This document shows positions 9,732 to 19,644 of a stretch of 64,000 nt of DNA, piece by piece (positions within the stretch are counted from its first letter, which is position 1; the number at the start of each line of letters is the position of its first letter). The translations under genes and the position numbers were made by a program. The stretch spans positions 7,902,071-7,966,070 of the forward strand of contig JAGTTD010000024.1 in NCBI GenBank assembly GCA_018398585.1, given 5' to 3'. The stretch is from Simmondsia chinensis. Taxonomy: Eukaryota > Streptophyta > Magnoliopsida > Caryophyllales > Simmondsiaceae. The notes beneath the pieces are model-generated. The model ran no database searches. It had not been told where the DNA came from and worked only from the letters and a program-made list of their open reading frames with translations.

Positions 9732-10139
9732 AACACATGTTTGCTATATTTGTTAGTTAATTAGTGAGATGTGGTTGCTGTATATACAAATGTAAACAAA
9801 CGTGCAAAAGGGACTCACCGCGACTAGGAAGTGAGCCCAAAATCGGACCGCACGTCTTTGACTTCAACCACTCACTGTTTTCGGAGAAAATGAGGTGACA
9901 TTTAATACGTGAGTTCTACTTATGCTTCAATTAAGAAAACTATTTCATATTTTTTTGTGGATTTTTTTATACATATTTTCACAGAAAATGAAAGGGATAT
10001 AGACCTAACTCAAGTGGTAGTTACAGTAACGGAGCAAGGCCCACATATACCTTTCCTCGTACACTTAAAAGTCAGGAACTAGGATGGAGACAAACCCAAG
10101 AGCTTAGCAATCCACTTATAAGCCCGCGTCAATCAGATT

Positions 10140-11107
10140 TTTAGCCTGGCACCCTTGACTTATAATAACTCAAATGAGTTAAGAGTCTAACAAGATTTAG
10201 ATGCAACAAACCGTATTTGGGTCACTGGATGAGGACCAACGCAATCAAGGTCAAGCCTTGGCCATCAAAACCCTTAAACAATGGCGCAAACCTAAGTTCA
10301 CCTGACTTATTAAACAATGATAGTAGTGTTAAGGCCAACGGACTAAAGGTCAAGCCTTGGCCGTCAAAGCCTAAAACTAAAGCATTAATTCTTAACTTCT
10401 TGATTTTTGGGAACAGATTAAAATGCGAAGTTCATACCTGAAGGTCCAAGCACTGTATTACTGAAGAAGCAAGTACAACATAATCTACACTACGCTAAGC
10501 TAAGTTAAGTTACGCTACTCCTAGGGGAAAAAACACAAGTGTGCTGTAAAGAAAACTTGAGAAAGTTTTATATGAGTGGTATTGAACCCTTTACAACTAT
10601 AATAGCATGTCCTATTTATAGCAAAACACTAAATAAGGCTGCCCCCTATTTTCTCGGCATTTCCTTCCCACGTAGGCCATCAAACTCCTTAAGCACGTTA
10701 AAGATAAGTGAAAGTGTCCTTGATTTGGTATGCTCGAGCATATTTCTTGAAGCCCACCTCCGTTTTTCCAGCTTAAGTCTCTTCTAGATGCTCCAAGTTC
10801 TCTTGGATAAGCTTGGTGCCCACACATCTGAAATTGCATTCCAAGTAACTGTCTCGAGCTTGGAAACCCCCTGTCTTGCAGCCTTCTTGGAAGTCCCTTA
10901 AGCTCGAGCTCCTTTTACCCTTCAACCATCTCGAGTCTCGAGTGGTTGATACCCTTGTTAGGGTGATAAACTTCTCATGCAGCTAGGTTCGAGACACCAT
11001 TATCTCAGTACCTAGAGGGTTGACTTTTCTCGAGGATCTCACGTGGCAAGCACGTGGTCCTTTACCCACAACTTCGTCCCAACTCTCTCGAATTTAGGGT
11101 GTAACCA
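10140..11107 (-). repeat. LTR of the minus-strand Tat-type element
   Basis: The outer end at 11107 is supported by alignment with the plus copy at 39185 (both TG, TTACACCC, then a cgag(a/g)gagttgggacga block). A TATA box, gctataaatagg on the minus strand, lies at 10622-10611, matching tctataaataag in the other copy. The inner boundary near 10140 is approximate because I could not identify the primer-binding site. Confidence 0.6.
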
Positions 11108-11109
11108 AC

Positions 11110-11760
11110 CCTGCTTTTAAGAAGTCTTAGTACAAAGGGCTAATCATGCTAATGAAGATTCAGAAGATTACTCTTTTTTGAAGAGTCAATTCCCTATTTC
11201 ATTGTTGGGGACGAGGATGAATCTCAAAGGAGGGGTAATGTCATGAATTAAGGGATAATTTGAAATTCATGCATAATTGGAAATTTAGGTTCAGTTGGTG
11301 TTTGAGTTTGAGTAGTACCAGGATGGGTGACCTCCTAGGAAGTTCGCGTGTTGCCAACCCTATAAGGTCAGGCGTCCTCGGAAACAACCTCTCGCAGGGT
11401 TACACCCTGAAGGGGTAAGGCTGCGTACATCCGCCCTCCCCAGACCCCGCTTAGGCGGGAGCCCTTGAGTCACTAGGTCTGTTGTTGTTGTTGTTTTTAG
11501 TGGTGGTGTTTGAGTTTGAGTCTAATTTAGCTTTTTAGGATTAGGGTAAATGTTTTTTGCGTTTAAGTCTGATTTGCAGTCCTTGTGGAAATTCAATACA
11601 ATTATTAATAAGATTCTGAAATTTCTCTTTTAAATCTCTCTTTCTTTCCGTCTCTGATTTCTCTTCTTTCTCGACCACAATTTCTCTCCTTTGGTACATC
11701 TTCTGGTGATATATTTCTCGAAATTGATTATTTCTTGACTTAATTCAATTGGATTGAATC
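11110..11760 (+). mobile_element. 3' end of a Ty3/gypsy element and its LTR, with SINE inside
   Basis: A short coding-like end (11150-11235) is followed by the purine tract caaaggaggggtaa (11225-11238) and then tgtcatgaattaaggg, the usual arrangement of polypurine tract and LTR start. The LTR start at about 11239 is well placed; its end is not, and 11760 is a guess. It contains the SINE at 11314-11504. It may belong to gypsy element 1, but no matching 5' LTR is present to test that. Confidence 0.45.
11314..11504 (+). mobile_element. SINE with 5'-truncated 5S head
   Basis: It is flanked by ggtgtttgagtttgagt at 11297-11313 and 11505-11521 (17 bp, perfect). It begins inside the 5S-derived part at agtaccaggatgggtgacct, just before the C box, and continues through the body (ggaaacaacctctcgca, aaggctgcgtacatcc, gaccccgcttaggcggg) to a (TTG)n tail. 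The A box is missing. Confidence 0.88.
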
Positions 11761-11784
11761 AAGCCGTAATTTTAGATCTGGAAA

Positions 11785-12170
11785 GGCAGCCCAGAAATGC
11801 ATATGAAACAATATAACAGAAAACTATTTACAGATCCTACTAAATTTAAACAGCTTAAACAGTTCCACGCCAAATTCAACCACCAATTTCCACACATACA
11901 CCCAGATTTAACCACCAGCTAAAAACCTACATACCTCAGAGGTCAAGGTGGAAGGGAAGAAGCTAAGGATGCGCAGCCACCAACAAGCCACAACGAGCGC
12001 GCACCGCGATCAATCGGATAACAAAAGGCGCCACGCGCAATGATTTGACGACGAGAGGATGTGCGATCACCGTCGGACAAGAACACAGCGCACGTGAGGA
12101 CTAGGGTTTGAGCTTTTGGGGATGGAGAGACCGGAGAGTGATTTTTCTTTCTTTTCTTTTTTTTTTTTTT
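11785..12170 (-). other. Possible ATG-free leader exon with splice donor
   Basis: Read on the minus strand, the GC-richer block from about 12130 contains aaaccctag (a motif common in plant 5' leaders), has no ATG, and ends cctctgag followed by gtatgtag (about 11937-11930), a good splice-donor sequence. It could be the first exon of a host transcript or a captured leader in a transposon. No coding follows in the window. Confidence 0.28.
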
Positions 12171-13187
12171 AAAGTAATGATTAATGGTAAGTTATGGGTT
12201 TTTTTTTTTTTTTTTTTTTCTGAACACTTGAGAGAGTTATGTTTTCATAGATAAGAAGATTGGAATAAAAATTAATCTAAAATTAAAAAATAGTACTTAA
12301 TTAATAAAAATTTTAATTTCACATATTGAAGTGATCAAAATTTTAAGTCTTAAGATATCTTATTGTATATATTGAAACGTTAAGGTACTTAAGTGATAAA
12401 TTTTTAAATTTAATTTCTTTTTGCCAATGCTTTGTTGGAAATTAAATTTTGAAAAATTAAGTTGATTATTAGAATTAGTGTTTTAAATGTTCAGCAAAAC
12501 AGTTACTTTTTTTAATTTGTAATTTTGGTAGATTATGTGTATATGATATTCTAATTTATAATTACGCTTTGATATCTTGCAGCCTAATAAATTTATTTTT
12601 TCAGTTTGTAAACTTTTTTGTATATTTTTTTAATCCTCTAGTTTTGATTAAATACCTCTTTTGGTCTAAAATTTGTGTTTAGCAATTAACTTTCCGTGAA
12701 TTTTTAATACTTTTATGTGTACTATTTTAGCAAATTTAACGGAAAAGTAAATTTCTTCTGCTAGCGGACATTTTTTTAAGAAAATGTGTTCGTTATTAGG
12801 TTTAGTGCTTTAAATCTTGGTTAGAATTAATCAGACTTTAATAAATAGAGATTTTTAAAATTTGTTTTCTAGTCTATAAATTGAATTTTTTAATCAACCA
12901 GTTATATATGTTAAATATTTTTAGTCTAGATTTTGGGGCATGACATCACTTTTTTTTTTTTTTTTTTTTTTTTTTGGGAACATTATGGCACTGCCATTTT
13001 GATTCTTGAATTTTAATAGTTTTAATATACCGGCATAAGTAATTTTTGAGCAATACCAAAAATATTATTTTTCTGTATAAATGTTTTAGTGAATTTGTTT
13101 TCGAAAAATATATGTTTATTCTTAAAAATTGTGTTTCTAATCTTGAGTATAACTTTAAATTATTAGAGCACATATACTATTAGTCTA
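12171..13187. other. AT-rich non-coding sequence
   Basis: I see no gene, RNA or element boundary here. It has poly-T runs at about 12157-12170, 12200-12219 and 12951-12975. The right end is the target site of the LTR element that starts at 13188. Confidence 0.5.
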
Positions 13188-13574
13188 TGATACATAATTC
13201 TAATTTTGGTAGAATTCTGATCAGAAATTCTGTAATTGATAGAGTTTTAAGGGAGAAAAGAAGAGAGAATTCAAGGGAGAAGATAGATGATTACTTTCAT
13301 TCATGATTTCCAATCCTTACATCATTCCTTATTTATATAGAGATCAAACTAATTAAAGGAATTACATAAAAGAGCAATTAAATTGGAAAATATCTGAAAT
13401 ATGGTAACTGATTCTGTTACGGTATGAACCTGGTGTGCTGGAGCTGCTTTCCGGCGCTGTATTTCCCGCGCCTTTTAACAAACCTAACTGTCATTGCCGC
13501 CAAAATCCAAGGTCATTACCCGCCACTGATTTTTGGTGCATTTTGAGTGTATTTTATTAATTTGAATTGTATCA
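13188..13574 (-). repeat. 3' LTR of the TR-GAG-like element
   Basis: It is 387 bp and aligns along its whole length with 18745-19155, with small indels: the right LTR has an extra gagaaattagaggtttaagg-type segment near 18820. Ends are TGATACA and TGTATCA. Confidence 0.9.
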
Positions 13575-14490
13575 ATACTCCCCCCCTGAAATCACCCTTG
13601 TCCTCAAAGGTGAAGAACATGTAGGTCTTGGTTGGGGATTGTAAAGATACCTTCAAGATGCTTCCGTCCTTGGCAAACTTTTCCATTTGATGGACCTTTG
13701 TTGCAGCTTGGTTATAGTGATTTACCACTATGGAGGTAGAAGGACCAAGCTTATAATAAGTATCAGGTGGCCTACCACGATCAAACCACTCTCGCCAAGC
13801 TTTAGTTCCTTCCACGGTTCTTGTGATCAATTTGTTGTAGCAAGTCAGGGAGTTCAGTAGCAATAACTTGTAGTGCATACTAAATTTGACCCTTGATCTA
13901 CTTGATATGTGAGCCATTAGTTCTTCATATAAATTACTTCTCACAAGAAAATCCATGGCACTTAAACACCAAGGGGCATAAATTTGGAGGTGAATTACTC
14001 CATTTGCAAGCGGGATCGAGGTTGCCCCCGTACAATTAATCAAACCACCAAAACCAGCCACTGCTATTGCATTCAAAGCGTCTGTTGATCGGGCAGCTAT
14101 CACGGTGGCTTGATTTTTAGAGCTTTCCCACCATAAGTCTCGATCTTCTTGCACTTTCCCATCCTGCTGAAATTCTAGGACATTATCCATACTATTAGCT
14201 TCATTAATTGATCCAACACTGCTCCTTCTGCTTCCAGTTTCAACAATTCCCACTATTTTTTGCAGCAAGTTGACCCTATTGAACAAAACATCTTGGTTTT
14301 TGCATTTTAATTGATCAACTTCCATTCCCTTCTGCTGATATGCTTCCCCAAGTCCAGCTTCTAGTTCTCCAAGCTCAAATTTGTGCTGTTGTTTTCTTTG
14401 TACTGCTGAGTTTAGCCAGTTCATGTGCTCCTTGGGCAGTAAAAATTCAGGGAGTCGTTGCACATGACGCAACCTTGGTGTGTGACCCAT
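13516..14490 (-). CDS. ORF of unknown function in the TR-GAG-like element, C-terminal protein
   Basis: The frame is open for 324 codons from ATG 14490 and ends inside the LTR. The N-terminal ~110 residues are Gln/Glu-rich with heptad-like spacing. The middle has a Gly/Ala-rich patch (AVAGFGGLINCTGATSIPL). Near the end it carries KAWREWFDRGRPPD and then FEDKGDFRGG at the polypurine tract. The KAW...GRPPD motif recurs in the RRM-type element at about 30295-30345 (KAWLTLYDMGRPPD), so the two non-autonomous families probably share a module. No enzyme or nucleic-acid-binding motif is evident. A stop (TAA, 14505-14503) separates it from the ORF upstream, which is in a different frame; originally the two may have been one protein. 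Confidence 0.55.
   Translation of the reverse strand: MGHTPRLRHVQRLPEFLLPKEHMNWLNSAVQRKQQHKFELGELEAGLGEAYQQKGMEVDQLKCKNQDVLFNRVNLLQKIVGIVETGSRRSSVGSINEANSMDNVLEFQQDGKVQEDRDLWWESSKNQATVIAARSTDALNAIAVAGFGGLINCTGATSIPLANGVIHLQIYAPWCLSAMDFLVRSNLYEELMAHISSRSRVKFSMHYKLLLLNSLTCYNKLITRTVEGTKAWREWFDRGRPPDTYYKLGPSTSIVVNHYNQAATKVHQMEKFAKDGSILKVSLQSPTKTYMFFTFEDKGDFRGGVLIQFKLIKYTQNAPKISGG
13575..13588 (-). promoter_or_regulatory. Polypurine tract
   Basis: On the minus strand this reads tcaggggggagtat directly before the LTR start. It is the expected plus-strand priming site. Confidence 0.75.
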
Positions 14491-14505
14491 TCTCTTGAAG
14501 TTTTC

Positions 14506-15162
14506 CTAATCTACTTCTGCAGCTAATGTCTCTTCAGCTGTTAGTAGTAGTAATCCAGCAATTAAGATGTTCACAGCATTGCCTTGCATTGAAGTGGAGC
14601 TTGAAGTGAATCTATAAACCCCAACTTTTGTTATTGAATCTGCATCTTCAAATGCAGTAGCCTTAATACTGCTAGAACCACCAATTTCAGGCGTGCTCGG
14701 TTCCTGCACTTCACCCTTTTTCTGTAGAACATATAAGTGATTCTGAGGAAGTGTTGCAACCTCTCTGTGTTGCTGACCAGATGCAACTTCTGTTTCTGTC
14801 TGCTCTTCTAGTTGAATCCCCATCCAACCAAGTTTCACCTTGGGCTGCACCACCTCAGGAGGTCTTATTTCATGATATTCCTTTGCATTTTGTTCCACCC
14901 TTTTGTAGTGGACATGGTATGTTTTCCCCACCAGTATGTTGTCAGCTATAACTTGTAAAAGATCAGCAAATGGACAATGTAAATCTCTGCCTTGAAATGC
15001 AGCTGGGCTAGCATTGCAGCCAAGAATCCCAATATCTGATATTGTGTGTGTAACTGCAGTAGCAGTTGCCTTGGCACTGTTAAAATCAGTAATTTCAGAT
15101 GCATTTAGTTCCTGCACTTGCTCAAATTCCAGCAAGACAGGCAGCTTATCATGTGCGTGCAT
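14506..15162 (-). CDS. ORF of unknown function in the TR-GAG-like element, upstream protein
   Basis: It spans 218 codons from an ATG at 15162 and is acidic (rich in Glu, Ala, Thr). Recognisable words are QVQELNASEITDF, DLLQVIADNILVGKTYHVHY and VVQPKVKLGWMGIQLEE. I cannot assign a family. It is separated from gag by the TRIM insertion at 15231-17339, and its true start may lie in the sequence now right of the TRIMs (17340-17512 minus, ASQVVEIRQGCETNN). It was probably part of a longer gag-extension protein. Confidence 0.45.
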   Translation of the reverse strand: MHAHDKLPVLLEFEQVQELNASEITDFNSAKATATAVTHTISDIGILGCNASPAAFQGRDLHCPFADLLQVIADNILVGKTYHVHYKRVEQNAKEYHEIRPPEVVQPKVKLGWMGIQLEEQTETEVASGQQHREVATLPQNHLYVLQKKGEVQEPSTPEIGGSSSIKATAFEDADSITKVGVYRFTSSSTSMQGNAVNILIAGLLLLTAEETLAAEVD

Positions 15163-15230
15163 TGATTGAAGTTTGATCTCAGTTGCTTGGCTTGCATTTT
15201 GGTCCTGTTCTGGTTCATTTCTCAGCTGCT

Positions 15231-16282
15231 TGTCACGGGCCGCCTTTGGCTGACACAGTCCCCGGTGCTCAATAAGCAGACATATGCCATATGGGGTCTC
15301 CTAAGCCTATCCGATACTAATGAGCATTGATTGTGTTCAGGTATGTCCGTGTATTTCGTCTCTTGAAGGTGCATATTGCTGCTTGTTGACCATAGGGGGT
15401 AGGCTGGCCCGGCCCTAGCCTCAGGGCCCGGGCGCCGCACGGGTGATCTGCGCTCATCCCGTGACAAGTGGTATCAGAGCGAGGCTCAGGATATGCGAGT
15501 AAGCAGCTGTGGTGGGACCGAGCTTTGTCCGTGGTGGTGGACACTCCTAGGGAATGGGAGTTGCTCGTGTCCTAGGTGCGTTGAGCGGGTTTGTCCGTGG
15601 GTATGGACACTCCTTGTGTGGGAGGGGCACTCTAACGAGGAACTTTCGGAGTGAAGTTGAGTGGCTCGCGGTTTCGGATGTGGCGGAAGGCGCACCGTGT
15701 TGGGTGCCGGTCAGGCGTGCTGACCGTATGGCTGGCTTACTGCGTGGAGATTGGGCCGATCCTTGGGGTGCAGTGTGAAGTTCACTAGGTGAAGAGTCAA
15801 CAAGCATCGTGGAGCGAGACGTGTACGTGGTGCACCATGGTGCATGGAGCTGGCATGCTGCTTTTTGGGCACACTGCTTATCATCAGGTGAGTGTCAATA
15901 GCATGTCAGGGGTGTCACGTTGGAGGGGATGATGATGTGGTCATCCCGTGACCACTCAAGGCTGCTAGAGATGCAAGGATGCGATGATGGGCAGGCACCC
16001 GCAACAAGGACGTTTGCCGAATTTGGTGGGGGAGAATGTCATGGGCCGCCTTTGGCTGACACAGTCCCCGGTGCTCAATAAGCAGACATATGCCATATGG
16101 GGTCTCCTAAGCCTGTCCGATACTAATGCGCATTGATTGTGTTCAGGTATGTCCGTGGTATGCCGTGTATTTCGTCTCTTGAAGGTGCATATTGCTGCTT
16201 GTTGACCATAGGGGGTAGGCTGGCCCGGCCCTAGCCTCAGGGCCCGGGCGCCGCACGGGTGATCTGCGCTCATCCCGTGACA
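15231..16282 (+). mobile_element. TRIM retrotransposon, first tandem copy
   Basis: LTRs at 15231-15466 (236 bp) and 16037-16282 (246 bp) carry the 9-bp terminal inverted repeat tgtcacggg/cccgtgaca (the second LTR has one mismatch, tgtcatggg). PBS tggtatcagagc follows at 15469-15480, and the purine tract tggtgggggagaa precedes the second LTR. The internal part is 570 bp. A 74-codon ORF (15554-15778) recurs in the second copy, but I see no protein family in it. Size and layout fit terminal-repeat retrotransposons in miniature. Confidence 0.88.
15469..15480 (+). promoter_or_regulatory. tRNA-Met primer-binding site of TRIM copy 1
   Basis: A perfect TGGTATCAGAGC, two bases after the first LTR. 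Confidence 0.85.
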
Positions 16283-16287
16283 AGAAA

Positions 16288-17339
16288 TGTCACGGGCCGC
16301 CTTTGGCTGACACAGTCCCCGGTGCTCAATAAGCAGACATATGCCATATGGGGTCTCCTAAGCCTGTCCGATACTAATGCGCATTGATTGTGTTCAGGTA
16401 TGTCCGTGTATTTCGTCTCTTGAAGGTGCATATTGCTGCTTGTTGACCATAGGGGGTAGGTTGGCCCGGCCCTAGCCTCAGGGCCCGGGCGCCGCACGGG
16501 TGATCTGCGCTCATCCCGTGACAAGTGGTATCAGAGCGAGGCTCAGGATATGCGAGTAAGCAGCTGTGGTGGGACCGAGCTTTGTCCGTGGTGGTGGACA
16601 CTCCTAGGGAATGGGAGTTGCTCGTGTCCTAGGTGCATTGAGCAGGTTTGTCCGTGGGTATGGACACTCCTTGTGTGGGAGGGGCACTCTAACGAGGAAC
16701 TTTCGGAGTGAAGTTGAGTGGCTCGCGGTTCCGGATGTGGCGGAAGGCACACCGTGTTGGGTGCCGGTCAGGCGTGCTGACCGTATGGCTGGCTTACTGC
16801 ATGGAGATTGGGCCGATCCTTGGGGTGCAGTGTGAAGTTCACAAGGTGAAGAGTCAACAAGCATCGTGGAGCGAGACATGTACGTGGTGCACCATGGTGC
16901 ATGGAGCTGGCATGCTGCTTTTTGGGCACGCTGCTTATCATCAGGTGAGTGTCAATAGCATTTCAGGGGTGTCACGTTGGAGGGGATGATGATGTGGTCA
17001 TCCCGTGACCACTCAAGGCTGCTAGAGATGCAGGGATGCAATGATGGGCAGGCACCCGCAACGAGGACGTTTGCGGAATTTGGTGGGGGAGAATGTCATG
17101 GGCCGCCTTTGGCTGACACAGTCCCCGGTGCTCAATAAGCAGACATATGCCATATGGGGTCTCCTAAGCCTGTCCGATACTAATGCGCATTGATTGTGTT
17201 CAGGTATGTCCGTGGTATGCCGTGTATTTCGTCTCTTGAAGGTGCATATTGCTGCTTGTTGACCATAGGGGGTAGGCTGGCCCGGCCCTAGCCTCAGGGC
17301 CCGTGCGCCGCACGGGTGATCTGCGCTCATCCCGTGACA
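16288..17339 (+). mobile_element. TRIM retrotransposon, second tandem copy
   Basis: LTRs at 16288-16523 (236 bp) and 17094-17339 (246 bp), internal part 570 bp, PBS at 16526-16537. Length and LTR asymmetry are identical to the first copy: the second LTR of each pair carries the extra ggtatgccgt that the first lacks. The two copies are separated by only agaaa (16283-16287). Many differences between copies are CG to CA or TG changes (for example at 16640, 16652, 16750 and 16801), as expected from cytosine methylation decay. Confidence 0.88.
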
Positions 17340-17562
17340 TGCTGCTTCTGAGGAAATGCCTCTTTAATCTGTTGATCATCATTCTCACTTAGATTGTTCG
17401 TCTCACACCCTTGTCTAATCTCAACAACTTGACTTGCTTGCAAATCAAATTTGGAGCTGACTTTCAGATGCATATCTGAAAGTAAATACTCATCTTCACA
17501 TCTGTGCCTCACCTCACCATTTTCCTTACATGGGCAACTAAGATCCTCAGCATCACTCTCCT

Positions 17563-18358
17563 TTAAATCAACACTAGTAAGGGTTTCTTGAAGTCTTGGG
17601 AACTTTGAAACAGCATGAGTCTGATTGATTGGCTCTGGATATGACGTCTTGAAAGGAATAACAGTGGTTGTGTGGGTTTGGGAATTGGAAGAAGGGGAGT
17701 TTTTGAGTGGTTGAGTTGTTTTGCTAAATACTCGCTCTGAGCTTCAGCTAATTTAGCAAAACACACAAAGCGTGGTAAAGGATTGTGGGTTGCATTGATC
17801 TCACCTTTAAGGCAATATCTACCCGCAAACCACCGATGAAAGTGTTAATGAGTTGTTGTTCACTCAGGTTCGTCTTAGCTGCAAACGAATAGAATTTGAC
17901 TTGATATTCCCTCATCGGACCATCTTGCCTCAACTTCAACAATTTATACAAGGGTTCTCTACACTCACTCCCAAAACTTATCAAGAGGGCATTCATATAT
18001 TCATTCCAATTCGGTCTACCCATATCTCCCCTAATTCTCATGAAGTTTTGATGCCATTTGAGGGCCACACCTCTCATATGACAAGAAGCCAAGTTAACTC
18101 TATCCGATCCGTACATTTGGTGATTAAGAAAGAATTTCTCGGACTAACTCAACCAATTACTCACATTCTTTCCATAAAATAGAGGAAAATCAACTTCTAT
18201 CAACTAGTTGAGTAGAGATTGTTACCATCTTTTGAAAGCTGCATCGGATCATCGACTAAAGGACCTCCTCACTGCTGAAATACTTCAGATCCCTTCTCAT
18301 TACTCCGGACTGCCGTTGTTAACATTCTTTCAGCTTGTGTGTGGCTCATCCAAGCCAT
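17563..18358 (-). pseudogene. gag of the TR-GAG-like element
   Basis: The likely start is ATG 18358 (MAWMSHTQAERMLTT), with an in-frame TGA after about 29 codons and frame changes near 18150-18230. The conserved core reads LASCHMRGVALKWHQNFM, WNEYMNALLISFGSE, LKLRQDGPMREYQVKFYSF and QLINTFIGGLRVDI, the Ty3/gypsy Retrotrans_gag pattern. It then shifts frame at about 17760 and continues LAEAQSEYLAKQLNHS. A CCHC zinc knuckle was not found, which fits an extended or chimeric gag. The product would package the RNA; this copy is inactive. Confidence 0.78.
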
Positions 18359-18731
18359 ATCAGGGTTGAAAACAGGTTCCTCAATGCACAATTTGAATAA
18401 ACCTTTCGTCGAACAGCTTCTATTCAATCTCAGATCGATTCACTTGGGCTCTTCGCTCAATTTCGGTTCACTGTCACTCTATTCAACAGCTTCCTCAGCT
18501 TAAACGTGTGTCTGCTTCATCAAAATCAGCAAAACCTTGAGCTGATTGAATGGATTTTGCTTTGATCAACCTCCTTTGAGCTAATTGACATCAGCCGAGC
18601 ATCTTCTTCACAAAATCAGCAGGAATCTAAGCTGGTTGAATATAATTTCTTCAATCAGGCTCTCAGTAGCTTAATTCCAGTATACTTGGTGCCTTGAGCT
18701 TAATTTCGATCCCACAGTCAAGAGGATCAAG

Positions 18732-18743
18732 GCTCTGATACCA
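18732..18743 (-). promoter_or_regulatory. tRNA-Met primer-binding site of the TR-GAG-like element
   Basis: The minus strand reads TGGTATCAGAGC, a perfect match, one base from the right LTR. Confidence 0.9.
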
Positions 18744-18744
18744 A

Positions 18745-19155
18745 TGATACAGAATTCTAATTTTGGTAGAATTCTGATCAGAAATTCTGTAATTGATAGA
18801 GTTTTAAGGGAGAAGAGAAATTAGAGGTTTAAGGGAGAAAAGAAGAGAGAAATTCAAGGGAGAAGATAGATGATTACTTTCATTCATGATTTCCAATCCT
18901 TACATCATTCCTTATTTATAGAGATCAAACTAATTAAAGGAATTACATAAAAGAGCAATTAAATTGGAAAATATTTGAAATATGCTGACTAATTCTGTTA
19001 TGGTATGAACCTGGTGTGCTGGAGCTGCTCTCAAGCGTTGCATTTCCCACGCCTTTTAACAAACCTAACTGCCATTGCCGCCAAAATCCAAGGTCATTAC
19101 CCGCCACTGATTTTTGGTACATTTTGAGTGTATTTTATGAATTTGAACTGTATCA
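18745..19155 (-). repeat. 5' LTR of the TR-GAG-like element
   Basis: 411 bp, TGATACA...TGTATCA, followed by the target duplication gtcta at 19156-19160. On the minus strand, tctataaataagg near 18921-18909 is a plausible TATA box. Confidence 0.9.
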
Positions 19156-19160
19156 GTCTA

Positions 19161-19628
19161 ATATGCAATTGAAGTGGGTTATGTGCATGTGTAATAATAG
19201 TTTATATATGTGATAATTTCAGAGTTCATTGTAATTTGATCCTTCCAGAATTGGCAAACTAATTTTTTTTATTTATTTTGCAAACATTTTCCTTTCGGTT
19301 ACCAATTTTGGATTGCATTCATTGTACAAAATTGATTGTGAAATTTATTATTTTATTTTCCCTTTTCTAAATATTTGGAAAGTGTGCAATCAACTATCTA
19401 GAAAGGGTAGGATGGGATTTTGCACCATTTCGGATGATAAAATTGTTTTGTGTATTTGTACATTTACATGTACGGGAAAATAAAAAAAAATATTTATAGA
19501 AATATATAAATGCATATGTATAAAATTAATTAATATATGTATATTTGTGTATCATAAATCGAACAACACATGCCTATATATGAGAAATGTTAAATAGGAT
19601 CCTTAATTGGGCAAATTAAGACTCAACC
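19161..19628. other. AT-rich sequence before the Copia element
   Basis: It continues the sequence left of 13188 across the inserted TR-GAG-like element. Part of it must be the remains of the Copia 5' LTR, but no segment clearly matches the 3' LTR near 25020-25550, so the 5' LTR is probably deleted or too diverged. Confidence 0.4.
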
Positions 19629-19644
19629 TAGCATCAGAGCCCTA

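Larger units (their letters stand above)
9171..11107 (-). mobile_element. Tat/Ogre-type Ty3/gypsy element, minus strand, partial (LTR, leader, first ORF)
   Basis: The LTR outer end is at 11107 (minus strand TGGTTACACCC). The sequence is homologous to the plus-strand copy beginning at 39185 through the TATA region, leader and first ORF. It is cut at 9171 by the segment to its left. The right side abuts the 3' end of another gypsy element. Only the first ~1.9 kb of the element is present. Confidence 0.75.
13188..19155 (-). mobile_element. Complete non-autonomous LTR retrotransposon with gag and two further ORFs but no pol (TR-GAG-like)
   Basis: LTRs at 13188-13574 and 18745-19155 both run TGATACA...TGTATCA. 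The 5-bp target duplication gtcta lies at 13183-13187 and 19156-19160. A tRNA-Met primer-binding site is next to the right LTR and a polypurine tract next to the left one, so transcription is on the minus strand. The internal region encodes a gag (17563-18358) and two long ORFs (13516-14490 and 14506-15162) without protease, RT or integrase motifs. Two tandem TRIMs (15231-17339) are inserted in the middle. Without them the element is about 3.86 kb. It must have relied on enzymes from another element. Confidence 0.85.

Noticed and set aside
15222..17388. Numerous minus-strand ORFs of 60-100 codons repeated two to four times
   Set aside because: They repeat because they cover the four TRIM LTRs and the two internal regions; no protein family is recognisable.
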